Below, piece by piece: positions 23,719 to 32,902 of a stretch of 64,000 bases of DNA. Every line of letters begins with the position of its first letter. Within the stretch, counting starts at the first letter, position 1. The DNA lies in assembly GCA_002715505.1 (NCBI GenBank), contig PAZF01000017.1, forward strand, positions 62,001 through 126,000, given 5' to 3'. The DNA is from Candidatus Pelagibacterales bacterium. GTDB lineage: Bacteria; Pseudomonadota; Alphaproteobacteria; TMED109. The notes under the pieces were generated by a model. The model did not search any database and was not told the DNA's origin. It saw nothing but the letters and a program-made list of their open reading frames with translations. Position numbers and translations under genes: made by a program.

Positions 23719-25409
23719 AATTATTTTTTAATCCAAACCTAAAAAACTTTAGTCAGGAAAAAGATTATGAAAATAATCAAATAATCAGAAGGCTGTTTTT
23801 AGTAGTTTTTTTTATGACAGCCATAGGGTTGTTAATTTTTTCTAAGATTATAGAAATTGCAATGTTATATGAGAAAGAATTGGTAAATTCTTCAAAAACT
23901 AAAACCGAAAATAATAATCTTTTTAGAGGAGTTATTAAGGATAGAAATGGAAAAATCTTAGCATCTAATATATTTAAATATAAGTTAAAAGCTTATCCTA
24001 GATTAATCAATGACCCTGTATTAACATCAGAAATTTTGACACAACAAATCCCTAATTTGGATAAGAGAAGAATTTATAACCAAGTAAGCAATAAATCTAA
24101 ATTTGAAGTAGTTATATTAAGAAATATAACTGCTAAAAAGGCTAAATACTTAAATAGTTTAGGAATACCAGGGTTAGAGTTCTTCCCATCTATAAAAAGA
24201 TTTTATCCTCAAGAAAATTTAACATCTCATATAATAGGACATACCAATAAAAGCTTAATTGGTGTAAACGGTATAGAAAAGACTTTTGAAAAAAAGCTAT
24301 CTTCTGGAGAAGATATCACACTTAGTATTGATATTAGAGTTCAGCACGCTATTAGAGAAGAATTAGTAAAAGATTTTCTTGCGTTCAATGCAAAAACTGC
24401 CACGGCAATACTAGCAGATTTGGAAACTAACGAAATATTGTCAATGATAAGTCTTCCAGATTTTAATCCTAATCTTAGCATAAACCCTTCAATTTATAGT
24501 TATAGGAATACTGCTACTTTAAACTTATATGAAATGGGTTCAACGTTTAAAATTTTTTCTTTAGCAGCGGGGTTTGAATTTGGAGATGTTCATTTAAATA
24601 GTAATTTTGATGTAAGCAAACCATTAACTATTTCACGCTTTACAATTAAAGATTATCATCCACAAAATAGAGTATTAAATACAAAGGAAGTATTTTTAAA
24701 GTCTTCAAATAAAGGGGCCAGTTTAATTGCCTTAAAATTGGGAGGAAATAATTTAAAAAATTTCTACAGTAAACTAGGATTATTAGATTACTCTTCAATT
24801 GATATTAAAGAAAAAGCTAAACCAAAATATCCCTTAAAGTGGGGTAAAATTGAGACTGCCAATCTTTCATTTGGATATGGTATTTCTATTACCCCTATTC
24901 ATTTAGTTGAAGCTACTTCATTAATTTTTGGAAACTTTAAATTTGAAAATGTAAATTTGGAATTAAAAGCAAAAAAAAGAAAAGATAAAAATAATTTTAT
25001 ATCTTTTACAACTAGAGAAAAATTATTGTATTTGATGGAACAAAATGTCCTTTACGGAACAGGAAAAAATGCTTTTGTAAAGGGGTATGGTATTGGCGGA
25101 AAAACTGCAACAGCAGAAAAAGTAAATAAAAACTTAGGAGGATATGATAAAACTAAATTAGTTTCATCTTTTTTATCAATTTTTCCTATAAATAAGCCAA
25201 AATATATTTGTCTTGTTTTATTTGATGAACCTTTATTAAAAAATACTGTAGGATATAATGATGGAGCCACAGGCGGTAAAACTGCAGCTAAAACTACAGC
25301 TAAAATAATAAAAAGGATTGCGCCACTTTTAGGAATTGAAAAAGAAAATACTTATGAAGATTTGTTAGTTAAAAAAGGAAGGAAAGGTATAAACTTTGCT
25401 TCTTTCTAA
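23715..25409 (+). CDS. ftsI: Septal peptidoglycan transpeptidase FtsI (PBP3)
   Basis: 564 residues. A short cytoplasmic tail and one membrane helix (about 26-50) precede the PBP dimerisation domain (RGVIKDRNGKILASN) and the transpeptidase domain. The catalytic SxxK is Ser276-Thr-Phe-Lys279 and SxN is Ser330-Ser-Asn332. The third motif, normally KTGT, reads Lys463-Thr-Ala465-Thr (codon GCA at 25107-25109): a Gly-to-Ala change at a near-invariant place. The rest is intact, so it is probably functional, perhaps with altered beta-lactam affinity. It crosslinks septal peptidoglycan with FtsW. Confidence 0.95.
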   Translation: MKLFFNPNLKNFSQEKDYENNQIIRRLFLVVFFMTAIGLLIFSKIIEIAMLYEKELVNSSKTKTENNNLFRGVIKDRNGKILASNIFKYKLKAYPRLINDPVLTSEILTQQIPNLDKRRIYNQVSNKSKFEVVILRNITAKKAKYLNSLGIPGLEFFPSIKRFYPQENLTSHIIGHTNKSLIGVNGIEKTFEKKLSSGEDITLSIDIRVQHAIREELVKDFLAFNAKTATAILADLETNEILSMISLPDFNPNLSINPSIYSYRNTATLNLYEMGSTFKIFSLAAGFEFGDVHLNSNFDVSKPLTISRFTIKDYHPQNRVLNTKEVFLKSSNKGASLIALKLGGNNLKNFYSKLGLLDYSSIDIKEKAKPKYPLKWGKIETANLSFGYGISITPIHLVEATSLIFGNFKFENVNLELKAKKRKDKNNFISFTTREKLLYLMEQNVLYGTGKNAFVKGYGIGGKTATAEKVNKNLGGYDKTKLVSSFLSIFPINKPKYICLVLFDEPLLKNTVGYNDGATGGKTAAKTTAKIIKRIAPLLGIEKENTYEDLLVKKGRKGINFASF

Positions 25410-26871
25410 GATTATAAATAAGGAAATTAAACTTTTTAAAAGAATTGAAAACGAACCCAGGTTTACTGGTATTGATTATGATTCCAGAAATATAAAGCAA
25501 GGAATGATTTTTGCCGCAATAGAGGGAATAAAAGACAATGGAATAAATTTTTGTAATAAGGCAATAGAGGCTGGAGCTAATACAATACTTTGTGATAAAA
25601 AATATTCTAATAAACTCTTAAAAAAGAATGTAAATATTTTAACTACTAAAAACGTTAGGCTATCTATTTCAATTATTACTAAAAAGCTTTTTCCAAATCA
25701 GCCAAAAAATATATTAGCAATAACTGGTACTAATGGAAAAACCTCTATTGCTTTTTATCTCAAGAATATTTGGAAAAAAGCAAAGATTAATGGAGCAACT
25801 ATCGGAACTTTGGGAATAAGATATCAAAATAAATACATTCCTACTCAGCTAACTACTCCAGATCCAATAACCTTGCACAGAAGTGTAGATTTTTTAAAAA
25901 AAAATAATATCAATTATGTTGCACTTGAAGCTTCAAGTCATGGATTAAAACAAAATAGATTAGATTCATTAATAATAAATAGAGGTATTTTTTCAAATCT
26001 TTCGAGAGATCACTTAGACTACCACAAGAATTTGGATGATTATTTTGAGTCAAAAAAAAGATTATTTTCAGAAATACTAAAAAAAGATGGATTAGCTATA
26101 GTAAATAAGTTTTGTAGATACGGTAAAAAATTGGAGACTTATTGTAAAAGAAGAAAAATTAGAGTAATTACCTATGGAGCCACTGATAGTGATTGGATAA
26201 TTAAAAAAGTGACTGCTTTAAAGTCTTACAGTAAGATATCCATTGCTATTTTAGGAAATCAATATAATTTTACTAGTAAAATAAAAAGCCATTACCAATT
26301 AGAGAATTTGATTTGCGCAATGATAGCAGCTCATTCTTATAATATACCTATTAAAAATTTATTAAAATGGGTTCAAAACATCAAAGAGCCACCTGGTAGA
26401 TTAGAAAAAATTCTTTTTAAAAGAAAGCAATCTTATATTTATATTGATTATGCACACACTCCTGTTGCACTTAAAAAAAGTTTAATTGAGCTTAGAAAAT
26501 ACATATCAGAAAAAGCAAAACTTAAAGTATTATTTGGTTGCGGCGGGAATAGAGATCAAGGAAAAAGAAGGCTAATGGGAAAATATGCATTTAAGTATGC
26601 TGATGAAGTTTATATTACAGATGATAATCCTAGATTTGAGAACCCCAAACAAATTAGAAATCAGATACTCAAACATTGTATAGGAGCTAATGTTATTTCT
26701 AATAGAGAGAAAGCTATCCAATATGCAATAAAAAAACTTAAAAAAAATGAAATACTTTTAGTAGCTGGAAAAGGCCATGAGAAATACCAAGAAATAAAAG
26801 GAAAACGTTATTTTTTTGATGACAAGAAAGTAGTAGTTAATGCAATTAAATCAATGGAGAAAGTATGTTAG
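25396..26871 (+). CDS. murE: UDP-MurNAc-tripeptide ligase MurE (meso-DAP adding)
   Basis: 491 residues. Adds the third amino acid to UDP-MurNAc-L-Ala-D-Glu. ATP loop ITGTNGKTS, substrate segments TTPDPITLH and EASSHGLKQNRLD, and the specificity motif D410-N-P-R413, which marks use of meso-diaminopimelate. The carbamylated-lysine region and GKGHEKYQEI end are present. The start is TTG at 25396, preceded by GGAAAGG eight bases upstream; it overlaps ftsI by 14 bases, which implies translational coupling. Confidence 0.95.
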   Translation: MLLSKIINKEIKLFKRIENEPRFTGIDYDSRNIKQGMIFAAIEGIKDNGINFCNKAIEAGANTILCDKKYSNKLLKKNVNILTTKNVRLSISIITKKLFPNQPKNILAITGTNGKTSIAFYLKNIWKKAKINGATIGTLGIRYQNKYIPTQLTTPDPITLHRSVDFLKKNNINYVALEASSHGLKQNRLDSLIINRGIFSNLSRDHLDYHKNLDDYFESKKRLFSEILKKDGLAIVNKFCRYGKKLETYCKRRKIRVITYGATDSDWIIKKVTALKSYSKISIAILGNQYNFTSKIKSHYQLENLICAMIAAHSYNIPIKNLLKWVQNIKEPPGRLEKILFKRKQSYIYIDYAHTPVALKKSLIELRKYISEKAKLKVLFGCGGNRDQGKRRLMGKYAFKYADEVYITDDNPRFENPKQIRNQILKHCIGANVISNREKAIQYAIKKLKKNEILLVAGKGHEKYQEIKGKRYFFDDKKVVVNAIKSMEKVC

Positions 26872-28259
26872 TAGACTGGAGCTTTGAAAAACTTCAGAAA
26901 ATTACAAATGGGAGTAAAGGATCATTTAAAGAAGATTTTAAAATTAAAGGGTTCTCAATTGACACAAGAAGTCTAAAAAAAGGAGATTTATTTTGTGCCT
27001 TAAAAGGCGATCGCTATGATGGTCACGACTTTTTATTACAAGCTTATAAAAAAGGAGCTTCATGTTTTCTTTTAAGTGAAACTAAAAAGGATATTCCTAG
27101 TTTACCTTTTATAAAGGTTGAGAATGTTTTAAAAGCATTAGAGAGAATTGCAAAAAATACAAGAAGAAGAATTGACGCTAGTTTCATAGCAATAACAGGA
27201 AGTGTAGGAAAAACCGGGACAAAAGAAATGATTAAACTAGCGCTAAGCAATTCAGGAAAAGCTTTTGCTAATGAAGGAAATTTAAACAACCATATTGGCG
27301 TTCCCTTATCTATGTCAAACATTCCTTATGACTCAGACTACTGCATATTAGAGTTAGGTATGAATAAAAAAGGAGAAATAAGAAGATTGTCAAATTTAGT
27401 AGCTCCTGAAATAGGTATAATTACCGCAATAGAAAATACTCATTTAAAAGGACTAAAAAGTTTAAAAAATATACTAGAGGCAAAAAGTGAAATTTTAGCT
27501 AATATTAAGAAAGATGGCTGTTTCATTTACAACTCAGATACAAATTATAGTGATAAGTTAAAGAAACAAGCTCAGAAAATTAAAATTAAAACAATAATAT
27601 CTTACGGTAAAAATAAAAATTCAGACATTCAATTTTTAAAAAAGAAAAAACTAAGAGATAAATTTTTAATAGAAGCTAGATATTTTAAAGAAAAAATTTC
27701 ATGGAAGATGCCTGAGTTAAGCGATCATTGGTACACTAACAGTCTTTGTATTTTAGGTATAGGAAAATACTACGATATTAATTTACCATCTCTACTAAAG
27801 TTATTAGAAAATTTTAAGCTGCCAAGTGGAAGAGGGAATTTAGTAATTGCAGAAAAATGGTTGAAGAAATTTTACATCATAGATGACTCTTATAATTCTA
27901 GTCCTGCGTCTTTATCGGCAGCATTAGATAATTTTAATGAAATGAAATGCATAGGAAAAAAAATAGCTATTATTGGAGACATGAATGAATTAGGGAAAAA
28001 GAGTAAATTCTTCCATTTAAATCTTAAGAAGAAAATAGAAAGCTCAAACATAAATATAATTTTAACAATCGGTAAATTCATGAAAAAATTGAATCTAGAA
28101 TTATCATCAAAATTAACAAAGCTACACTTTGAAGATTTATATGAATTAGAAAATGAATTAAAAAAAATAATTTCTTCCGATGATTGTTTATTAATTAAAG
28201 GGTCACATTCAATAGGACTTTATTCATTTGTAAAAAATATTTTAAAGGATGAAACATGA
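26865..28259 (+). CDS. murF: UDP-MurNAc-tripeptide:D-Ala-D-Ala ligase MurF
   Basis: 464 residues. Completes the UDP-MurNAc-pentapeptide by adding D-Ala-D-Ala. N-terminal FSIDTRSLKKGDLFCALKGDRYDGHDF binds the nucleotide sugar; ATP loop ITGSVGKTGTKEM; NEGNLNNHIGVPLS and LELGMNKKGEI follow; the C domain has IDDSYNSSPASLSAAL and IIGDMNELG. It overlaps murE by seven bases and mraY by four. Confidence 0.95.
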   Translation: MLVDWSFEKLQKITNGSKGSFKEDFKIKGFSIDTRSLKKGDLFCALKGDRYDGHDFLLQAYKKGASCFLLSETKKDIPSLPFIKVENVLKALERIAKNTRRRIDASFIAITGSVGKTGTKEMIKLALSNSGKAFANEGNLNNHIGVPLSMSNIPYDSDYCILELGMNKKGEIRRLSNLVAPEIGIITAIENTHLKGLKSLKNILEAKSEILANIKKDGCFIYNSDTNYSDKLKKQAQKIKIKTIISYGKNKNSDIQFLKKKKLRDKFLIEARYFKEKISWKMPELSDHWYTNSLCILGIGKYYDINLPSLLKLLENFKLPSGRGNLVIAEKWLKKFYIIDDSYNSSPASLSAALDNFNEMKCIGKKIAIIGDMNELGKKSKFFHLNLKKKIESSNINIILTIGKFMKKLNLELSSKLTKLHFEDLYELENELKKIISSDDCLLIKGSHSIGLYSFVKNILKDET

Positions 28260-29341
28260 TTTATAATTTAGCTCTTAACTTTGCTAGTGAATATAGCTTT
28301 CTAAATATTTTTAAATATATAACTTTTAGAGCAGGGGCATCTTTTGCCACTTCAATGATTATTTGTTTCATAATAGGTCCGACTTTAATAAATATGCTTA
28401 GAAAAAAACAAAAAAAAGGACAGCCTATCAGAAAAGATGGTCCCCAATGGCAAATAGCTGCAAAAAAAGGAACTCCTACTATGGGTGGAACAATGATACT
28501 TTTTTCATTAATAGTTTCTACTTTATTGTGGACTGATATTTTTAATATTTTTATTTGGTTATTACTATTTATTACTTTAGGATTTGGTTTAATAGGCTTT
28601 TTAGATGATTATTTAAAGATAAATAGGTTCTCACACAAAGGATTGTCTGGGAAAATGAAGTTATTTTTTCAGGTATTATTTTCTTTTACATTTTCTTTTT
28701 TACTCTTTTATTTTACAAATCAGGATTATTCTTACCTGACTATTCCAGTATTCAAGAATTTATTAATCAATGTAGGATATTTTTGGTTTATTTTCTCTAT
28801 GCTAGTAATAGTTGGTTCTTCAAATGCTGTAAATCTAACTGATGGATTAGATGGGCTAGCAATTGTTCCAATAGTAATAGTAACAGCAACTCTTGCAATT
28901 ATAAGCTACATTGTAGGTAATTCAATTTTTTCTGAGTATTTAAACCTTAGTTATATTAAAGGTATGGGAGAAATTAGCATATTTTGTTCTTCTTTAGTAG
29001 GAGCTGGTTTAGGGTTTCTTTGGTTTAATGCTCCTCCTGCAAAAATATTTATGGGAGATACAGGTTCTTTAGCGGCAGGAGCTGCAATAGGAGCTATAAG
29101 CGTTATGACTAGGAATGAGTTTGTTTTGGCAATAGCAGGAGGCTTATTTGTGCTAGAAGCAATTTCAGTTATTGTTCAAGTGATATCTTTTAAGTTAACG
29201 GGTAAAAGAATTTTTAAAATGGCACCAATTCATCATCATTTTGAGCAAAAGGGTTGGTCAGAGTCTACAATCGTGATTAGGTTTTGGATCATTTCTATAA
29301 TATTAGCAATGACGAGCTTATTAACATTGAAAGTAAGATAA
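28256..29341 (+). CDS. mraY: Phospho-MurNAc-pentapeptide transferase MraY
   Basis: 361 residues with about ten membrane helices. Transfers phospho-MurNAc-pentapeptide to undecaprenyl phosphate, giving lipid I. Diagnostic segments: KKGTPTMGGTMIL, the aspartates of GFLDDYLK and NLTDGLDGLA, the NAPPAKIFMGDTGSLAAGA loop and the terminal MAPIHHHFEQKGWSE. It starts within the end of murF (ATGA overlap) and is followed two bases later by murD. Confidence 0.96.
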   Translation: MIYNLALNFASEYSFLNIFKYITFRAGASFATSMIICFIIGPTLINMLRKKQKKGQPIRKDGPQWQIAAKKGTPTMGGTMILFSLIVSTLLWTDIFNIFIWLLLFITLGFGLIGFLDDYLKINRFSHKGLSGKMKLFFQVLFSFTFSFLLFYFTNQDYSYLTIPVFKNLLINVGYFWFIFSMLVIVGSSNAVNLTDGLDGLAIVPIVIVTATLAIISYIVGNSIFSEYLNLSYIKGMGEISIFCSSLVGAGLGFLWFNAPPAKIFMGDTGSLAAGAAIGAISVMTRNEFVLAIAGGLFVLEAISVIVQVISFKLTGKRIFKMAPIHHHFEQKGWSESTIVIRFWIISIILAMTSLLTLKVR

Positions 29342-29343
29342 TT

Positions 29344-30684
29344 ATGGAAGAGAAACTTAAAAATAAAAATATACTAATAATTGGATATGGCAATACAGGA
29401 AAATCATTAGGAGCATTTTTATGGAATAAAAAAAATAATATTTATTTTTGGGATGATAATCAAAATAAATTAGATAATTTAGATAAAGCTTTTTATAAAT
29501 ATAATGGTCAAAAAGTAAATTTATTTGATTGCATTTATGCATCTCCTGGTATTAAAAAAGATCATAAGATTATAAAAAAAGCTATAAAAAGCAAGGTAAA
29601 AGTATCTAGTGATGTAGAACTTTTTTTAGATAACGTAGCAGGTTTAAATTCTAAAAATCAATTGATAGCTATTACAGGTACTAATGGAAAGTCAACGATA
29701 GCTTTAATGATAGCTAAGGCACTAAAGGTTAAGCCATTAGCTAACTTTGGAAACCTAGTGTTAGAAAATTTTCCCAAAAAAAATGAAGTATTAGTTTTAG
29801 AATTATCTTCCTTTCAACTTGAATATTTACATTTTATAAAGCCTAAAATATCGATAATAAGTAATATTAAAGAAGATCATATATCATATCATGGTAATTT
29901 TAAAAAATATTTTAGTTCCAAAACTAAAATTAATAAATTTCAAGATAAGAATGACTTTTTAATATTAAATTATGATGACCTATATTTACGTAAGCACTTT
30001 AGAAAAAAGTCACAAAATAAATCAAAAATAGTTTGGGTATCTTTAGAAAGAGAAGTTTCAAAAGGTATTTTTTTTAATAAGGATGTCTTGATTGATAATT
30101 TTTTTAGTAAATCTAATTATGTTATTAAAAAAAGCACTTTTTTGAAACAAAACCATAACAAATTAAATTTTGCAATTTCTTATGCTGCCTTAAAATGCCT
30201 AGGGCTAGATAGTAATAAAATTATTAAATCACTTATTAAATTTTCAGGGCTTCCTCATAGAATGGAATATGTAGGATCTTTAAATAATATATATTTTTAT
30301 AATGATTCTAAAGCAACTAATGTTTCTGCTACTTGTTCGGCTTTAGAAAGCTTTAAAAAAGTGTTTTTAATCGCTGGAGGATCAAAAAAGGATACAAGCT
30401 TTAATCCTTTAGCAAATTACTCAGATAAAGTATATGAGGCCTATTTAATTGGTGAAACCGCTAATGATATAAAAAAAGTATTAGGAAAATTTTGTAAAAG
30501 TTTTATTTGTGATGATTTAGAGGATGCTGTAAGGAGGTCTTACAGAAAAAGCTTTGTTTCAAAAAAAAACTATCCTATTCTTTTATCTCCTGCATGTGCT
30601 TCTTTTGATAAATATGAAAACTTTGAAAGTAGAGGCAAAGATTTTAAAAGAATTTTTAATAAAATTTCTAGCGGTAAGGCTTAG
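29344..30684 (+). CDS. murD: UDP-MurNAc-L-alanine:D-glutamate ligase MurD
   Basis: 446 residues from the ATG at 29344, two bases after the mraY stop. A frame from 29284 exists but its extra 20 residues lie inside mraY and match nothing. Adds D-Glu to UDP-MurNAc-L-Ala. NILIIGYGNTGKS opens the nucleotide-sugar domain, ATP loop ITGTNGKSTIAL, LELSSFQLEY, and the C-terminal IAGGSKKDTSF and LLSPACASFDKYENFESRGKDF are diagnostic. Confidence 0.95.
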   Translation: MEEKLKNKNILIIGYGNTGKSLGAFLWNKKNNIYFWDDNQNKLDNLDKAFYKYNGQKVNLFDCIYASPGIKKDHKIIKKAIKSKVKVSSDVELFLDNVAGLNSKNQLIAITGTNGKSTIALMIAKALKVKPLANFGNLVLENFPKKNEVLVLELSSFQLEYLHFIKPKISIISNIKEDHISYHGNFKKYFSSKTKINKFQDKNDFLILNYDDLYLRKHFRKKSQNKSKIVWVSLEREVSKGIFFNKDVLIDNFFSKSNYVIKKSTFLKQNHNKLNFAISYAALKCLGLDSNKIIKSLIKFSGLPHRMEYVGSLNNIYFYNDSKATNVSATCSALESFKKVFLIAGGSKKDTSFNPLANYSDKVYEAYLIGETANDIKKVLGKFCKSFICDDLEDAVRRSYRKSFVSKKNYPILLSPACASFDKYENFESRGKDFKRIFNKISSGKA

Positions 30685-31808
30685 TGATGGATAAAATTTC
30701 AATTTATAAACTATCGCATTCTTGGATAAAATCTATAGATGTACTGAACCTTTTTTTGATAGTATTACTTACTTTTTTAGGCCTTCTGTTTGTTACAACA
30801 GCTAGTCCTAGTGTAGCAAAATTAAAAGGACTAGATGAGTTTTATTTTGTCAAAAAACATGGATTTTTTATGATCATATCCTTTGTTTTTTTACTATTTT
30901 TTTCTTTTTGCTCAAAAAAAGTAATAATTTATGGATCTTTTTTTTCTTCTACTGCTTTTACTATTTTAATGATAGTTTCATTAATTCAAAACTCTATTAA
31001 TAATGGGGCTTCTAGATGGGTAAGTATTATGGGATATTCTTTGCAACCATCAGAGCTCTTGAAACCTTTCTTGATTGTAATATTAGCCTATTTAATTTCC
31101 AGAAAAAAAAGAATTAAAATTAAATCTTTCTTTTTTGAGGGTAAAATTTTAGCATTAGGAATATTAATTTCTATTAGCGTAATCTTAATTAAACAACCTA
31201 ACTATAGCATGGTTGCAATTTTATTTTTTGTGCTATTATTTCAGTTTTTTATATCAGGAATTAATATGAAATTAGTTTCATCAACTATTTTTGCTGGATT
31301 AATTTTTTCTGTATTTTCGTTTTATTCTTATCCGCATGTCAAAAATAGAATAATTCATTATATATTCTCTGATAAGCCTAATTATCAAGTAGAAAAATCA
31401 ATACAAGCTTATAAGAGTGGGGGACTTTTTGGAACTGGTCCTGGAGAAGGAAAAGTTAAAAAAAATATTCCTGATGCACATACAGACTTTATTTTTCCTG
31501 TTATAGCGGAAGAGTATGGAGCAATAGTTTGTATATTAATTATTTCTATGATTTTCATCATATTTTTTAGAGGATTGTATAGAGCTAGTAAAGCCGAAAA
31601 TTTATTTTCTCTTCTTTCTAGCTCTGGATTATTGGTGCTATTTCTAATACAAGCTTTAATAAATATTAGTGTTTCTCTGAAAATTTTACCAACTACTGGG
31701 GTAACTTTACCACTAATTTCATATGGTGGATCTTCCTTGCTATCTACGGGGATAATAATGGGAATAATCCTGGCTTTAACAAGAAAAAAATTTGGAACTA
31801 ATTTTTAA
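30684..31808 (+). CDS. ftsW: Septal peptidoglycan glycosyltransferase FtsW (SEDS)
   Basis: 374 residues with about ten membrane helices. Polymerises lipid II glycan strands at the septum with FtsI. Segments: NGASRWVSIMGYSLQPSELLKPFLI, KQPNYSMVAI, the extracellular loop GGLFGTGPGEGKVKKNIPDAHTDFIFPVIAEEYG and the terminal PTTGVTLPLISYGGSSLLSTG. The GTG at 30684 overlaps the murD stop by one base; an ATG follows immediately and either may be used. Confidence 0.95.
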   Translation: MMDKISIYKLSHSWIKSIDVLNLFLIVLLTFLGLLFVTTASPSVAKLKGLDEFYFVKKHGFFMIISFVFLLFFSFCSKKVIIYGSFFSSTAFTILMIVSLIQNSINNGASRWVSIMGYSLQPSELLKPFLIVILAYLISRKKRIKIKSFFFEGKILALGILISISVILIKQPNYSMVAILFFVLLFQFFISGINMKLVSSTIFAGLIFSVFSFYSYPHVKNRIIHYIFSDKPNYQVEKSIQAYKSGGLFGTGPGEGKVKKNIPDAHTDFIFPVIAEEYGAIVCILIISMIFIIFFRGLYRASKAENLFSLLSSSGLLVLFLIQALINISVSLKILPTTGVTLPLISYGGSSLLSTGIIMGIILALTRKKFGTNF

Positions 31809-31810
31809 AA

Positions 31811-32902
31811 ATGAAAAAAAATATAAATAATAAAAATATTGTAATAGTAACAGGAGGAACTGGTGGACATATAAATCCAGCTGTTACGGTAGGTCAATAT
31901 TTTATTCAAAAACTTTTGAGTGTAAATTTTATTACTGATAAAAGAGGCTTAGTCGATAGTAATTTATCAAAGTTTAATCCAACTTTAATAAATGTAAAAG
32001 GTTTCGCCGGAAAAAATCTTTTACAAAAAGTTATTTCCATTTTACTAATTGTATTTTCCATCTTAAAATCTTTAATTTTTTTAATTAATAAAAAGACTGA
32101 TTTAGTTTTAGGATTTGGCTCATATGTTCAGGTTCCTGTTATATTGGCAGCAAAAATTCTGAACATTAAAATTATACTTCATGAAGCTAATATGGTTTTA
32201 GGGAATGCTAATAAATATCTTTGGAAGTTTGCAAGAATAAGATCCTCAGCTTTTAATATCATTAATTCATCCAAAAATTTTCATATTGTAGGAATGCCTG
32301 TAAGGAAGCAGGTGCAAGACTTGTTTAAAAGAAAATATGAACCTCATAAAAAAAATAAAAAAATAAATTTATTAATATTAGGAGGAAGTTTAGGTGCTTC
32401 AATCTTGTCAAGAAATCTAAGTAATCAAATTTGTTTGCTTCCTAAAAATCTTAAAAATAGACTTCATATTGTCCATCAGGCTAAAACAGAGGATATAAAA
32501 TATATTAAAAATAATTATAGAGAAAATAATATTAGTTATGAAGTAGAGGCATATTTCATTGGTATTCATAAGAAATTTAAAAACACCACATTGGTTATAT
32601 GTAGAGCAGGAGCATCTACCATGGCAGAAAATTTAACGGCCGGTTTACCTGCTATTTACATTCCTCTATCTAATTCAATAGATAACCATCAAAAATACAA
32701 TGCAGAAATGATTAAAAACAACAATGCAGGATATATGATTTTAGAAGAAGAGCTTTTACATAAAAAGTTTGTAAGTCTTATATTGAAATTACTAAAGTCT
32801 GATAAATTATTAAAAAAAATTTCTAAAAATTGTAAAAAAATATCTAATCCTCATGCTACGGAAAATTTATATGAGCTGACTGCTGGAGTTTTAAATGAAT
32901 AG
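31811..32902 (+). CDS. murG: Lipid II synthase MurG (GlcNAc transferase)
   Basis: 363 residues, GT-B fold, peripheral at the inner face of the membrane. Adds GlcNAc from UDP-GlcNAc to lipid I. The glycine loop GGTGGHINPA (15-24), LGFGSYVQVPVILAA, ILHEANMVLG, LGGSLGASILS and the UDP-binding ICRAGASTMAENLTAGLPAIYIPL are seen. It starts two bases after ftsW and overlaps murC by eight. Confidence 0.96.
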   Translation: MKKNINNKNIVIVTGGTGGHINPAVTVGQYFIQKLLSVNFITDKRGLVDSNLSKFNPTLINVKGFAGKNLLQKVISILLIVFSILKSLIFLINKKTDLVLGFGSYVQVPVILAAKILNIKIILHEANMVLGNANKYLWKFARIRSSAFNIINSSKNFHIVGMPVRKQVQDLFKRKYEPHKKNKKINLLILGGSLGASILSRNLSNQICLLPKNLKNRLHIVHQAKTEDIKYIKNNYRENNISYEVEAYFIGIHKKFKNTTLVICRAGASTMAENLTAGLPAIYIPLSNSIDNHQKYNAEMIKNNNAGYMILEEELLHKKFVSLILKLLKSDKLLKKISKNCKKISNPHATENLYELTAGVLNE

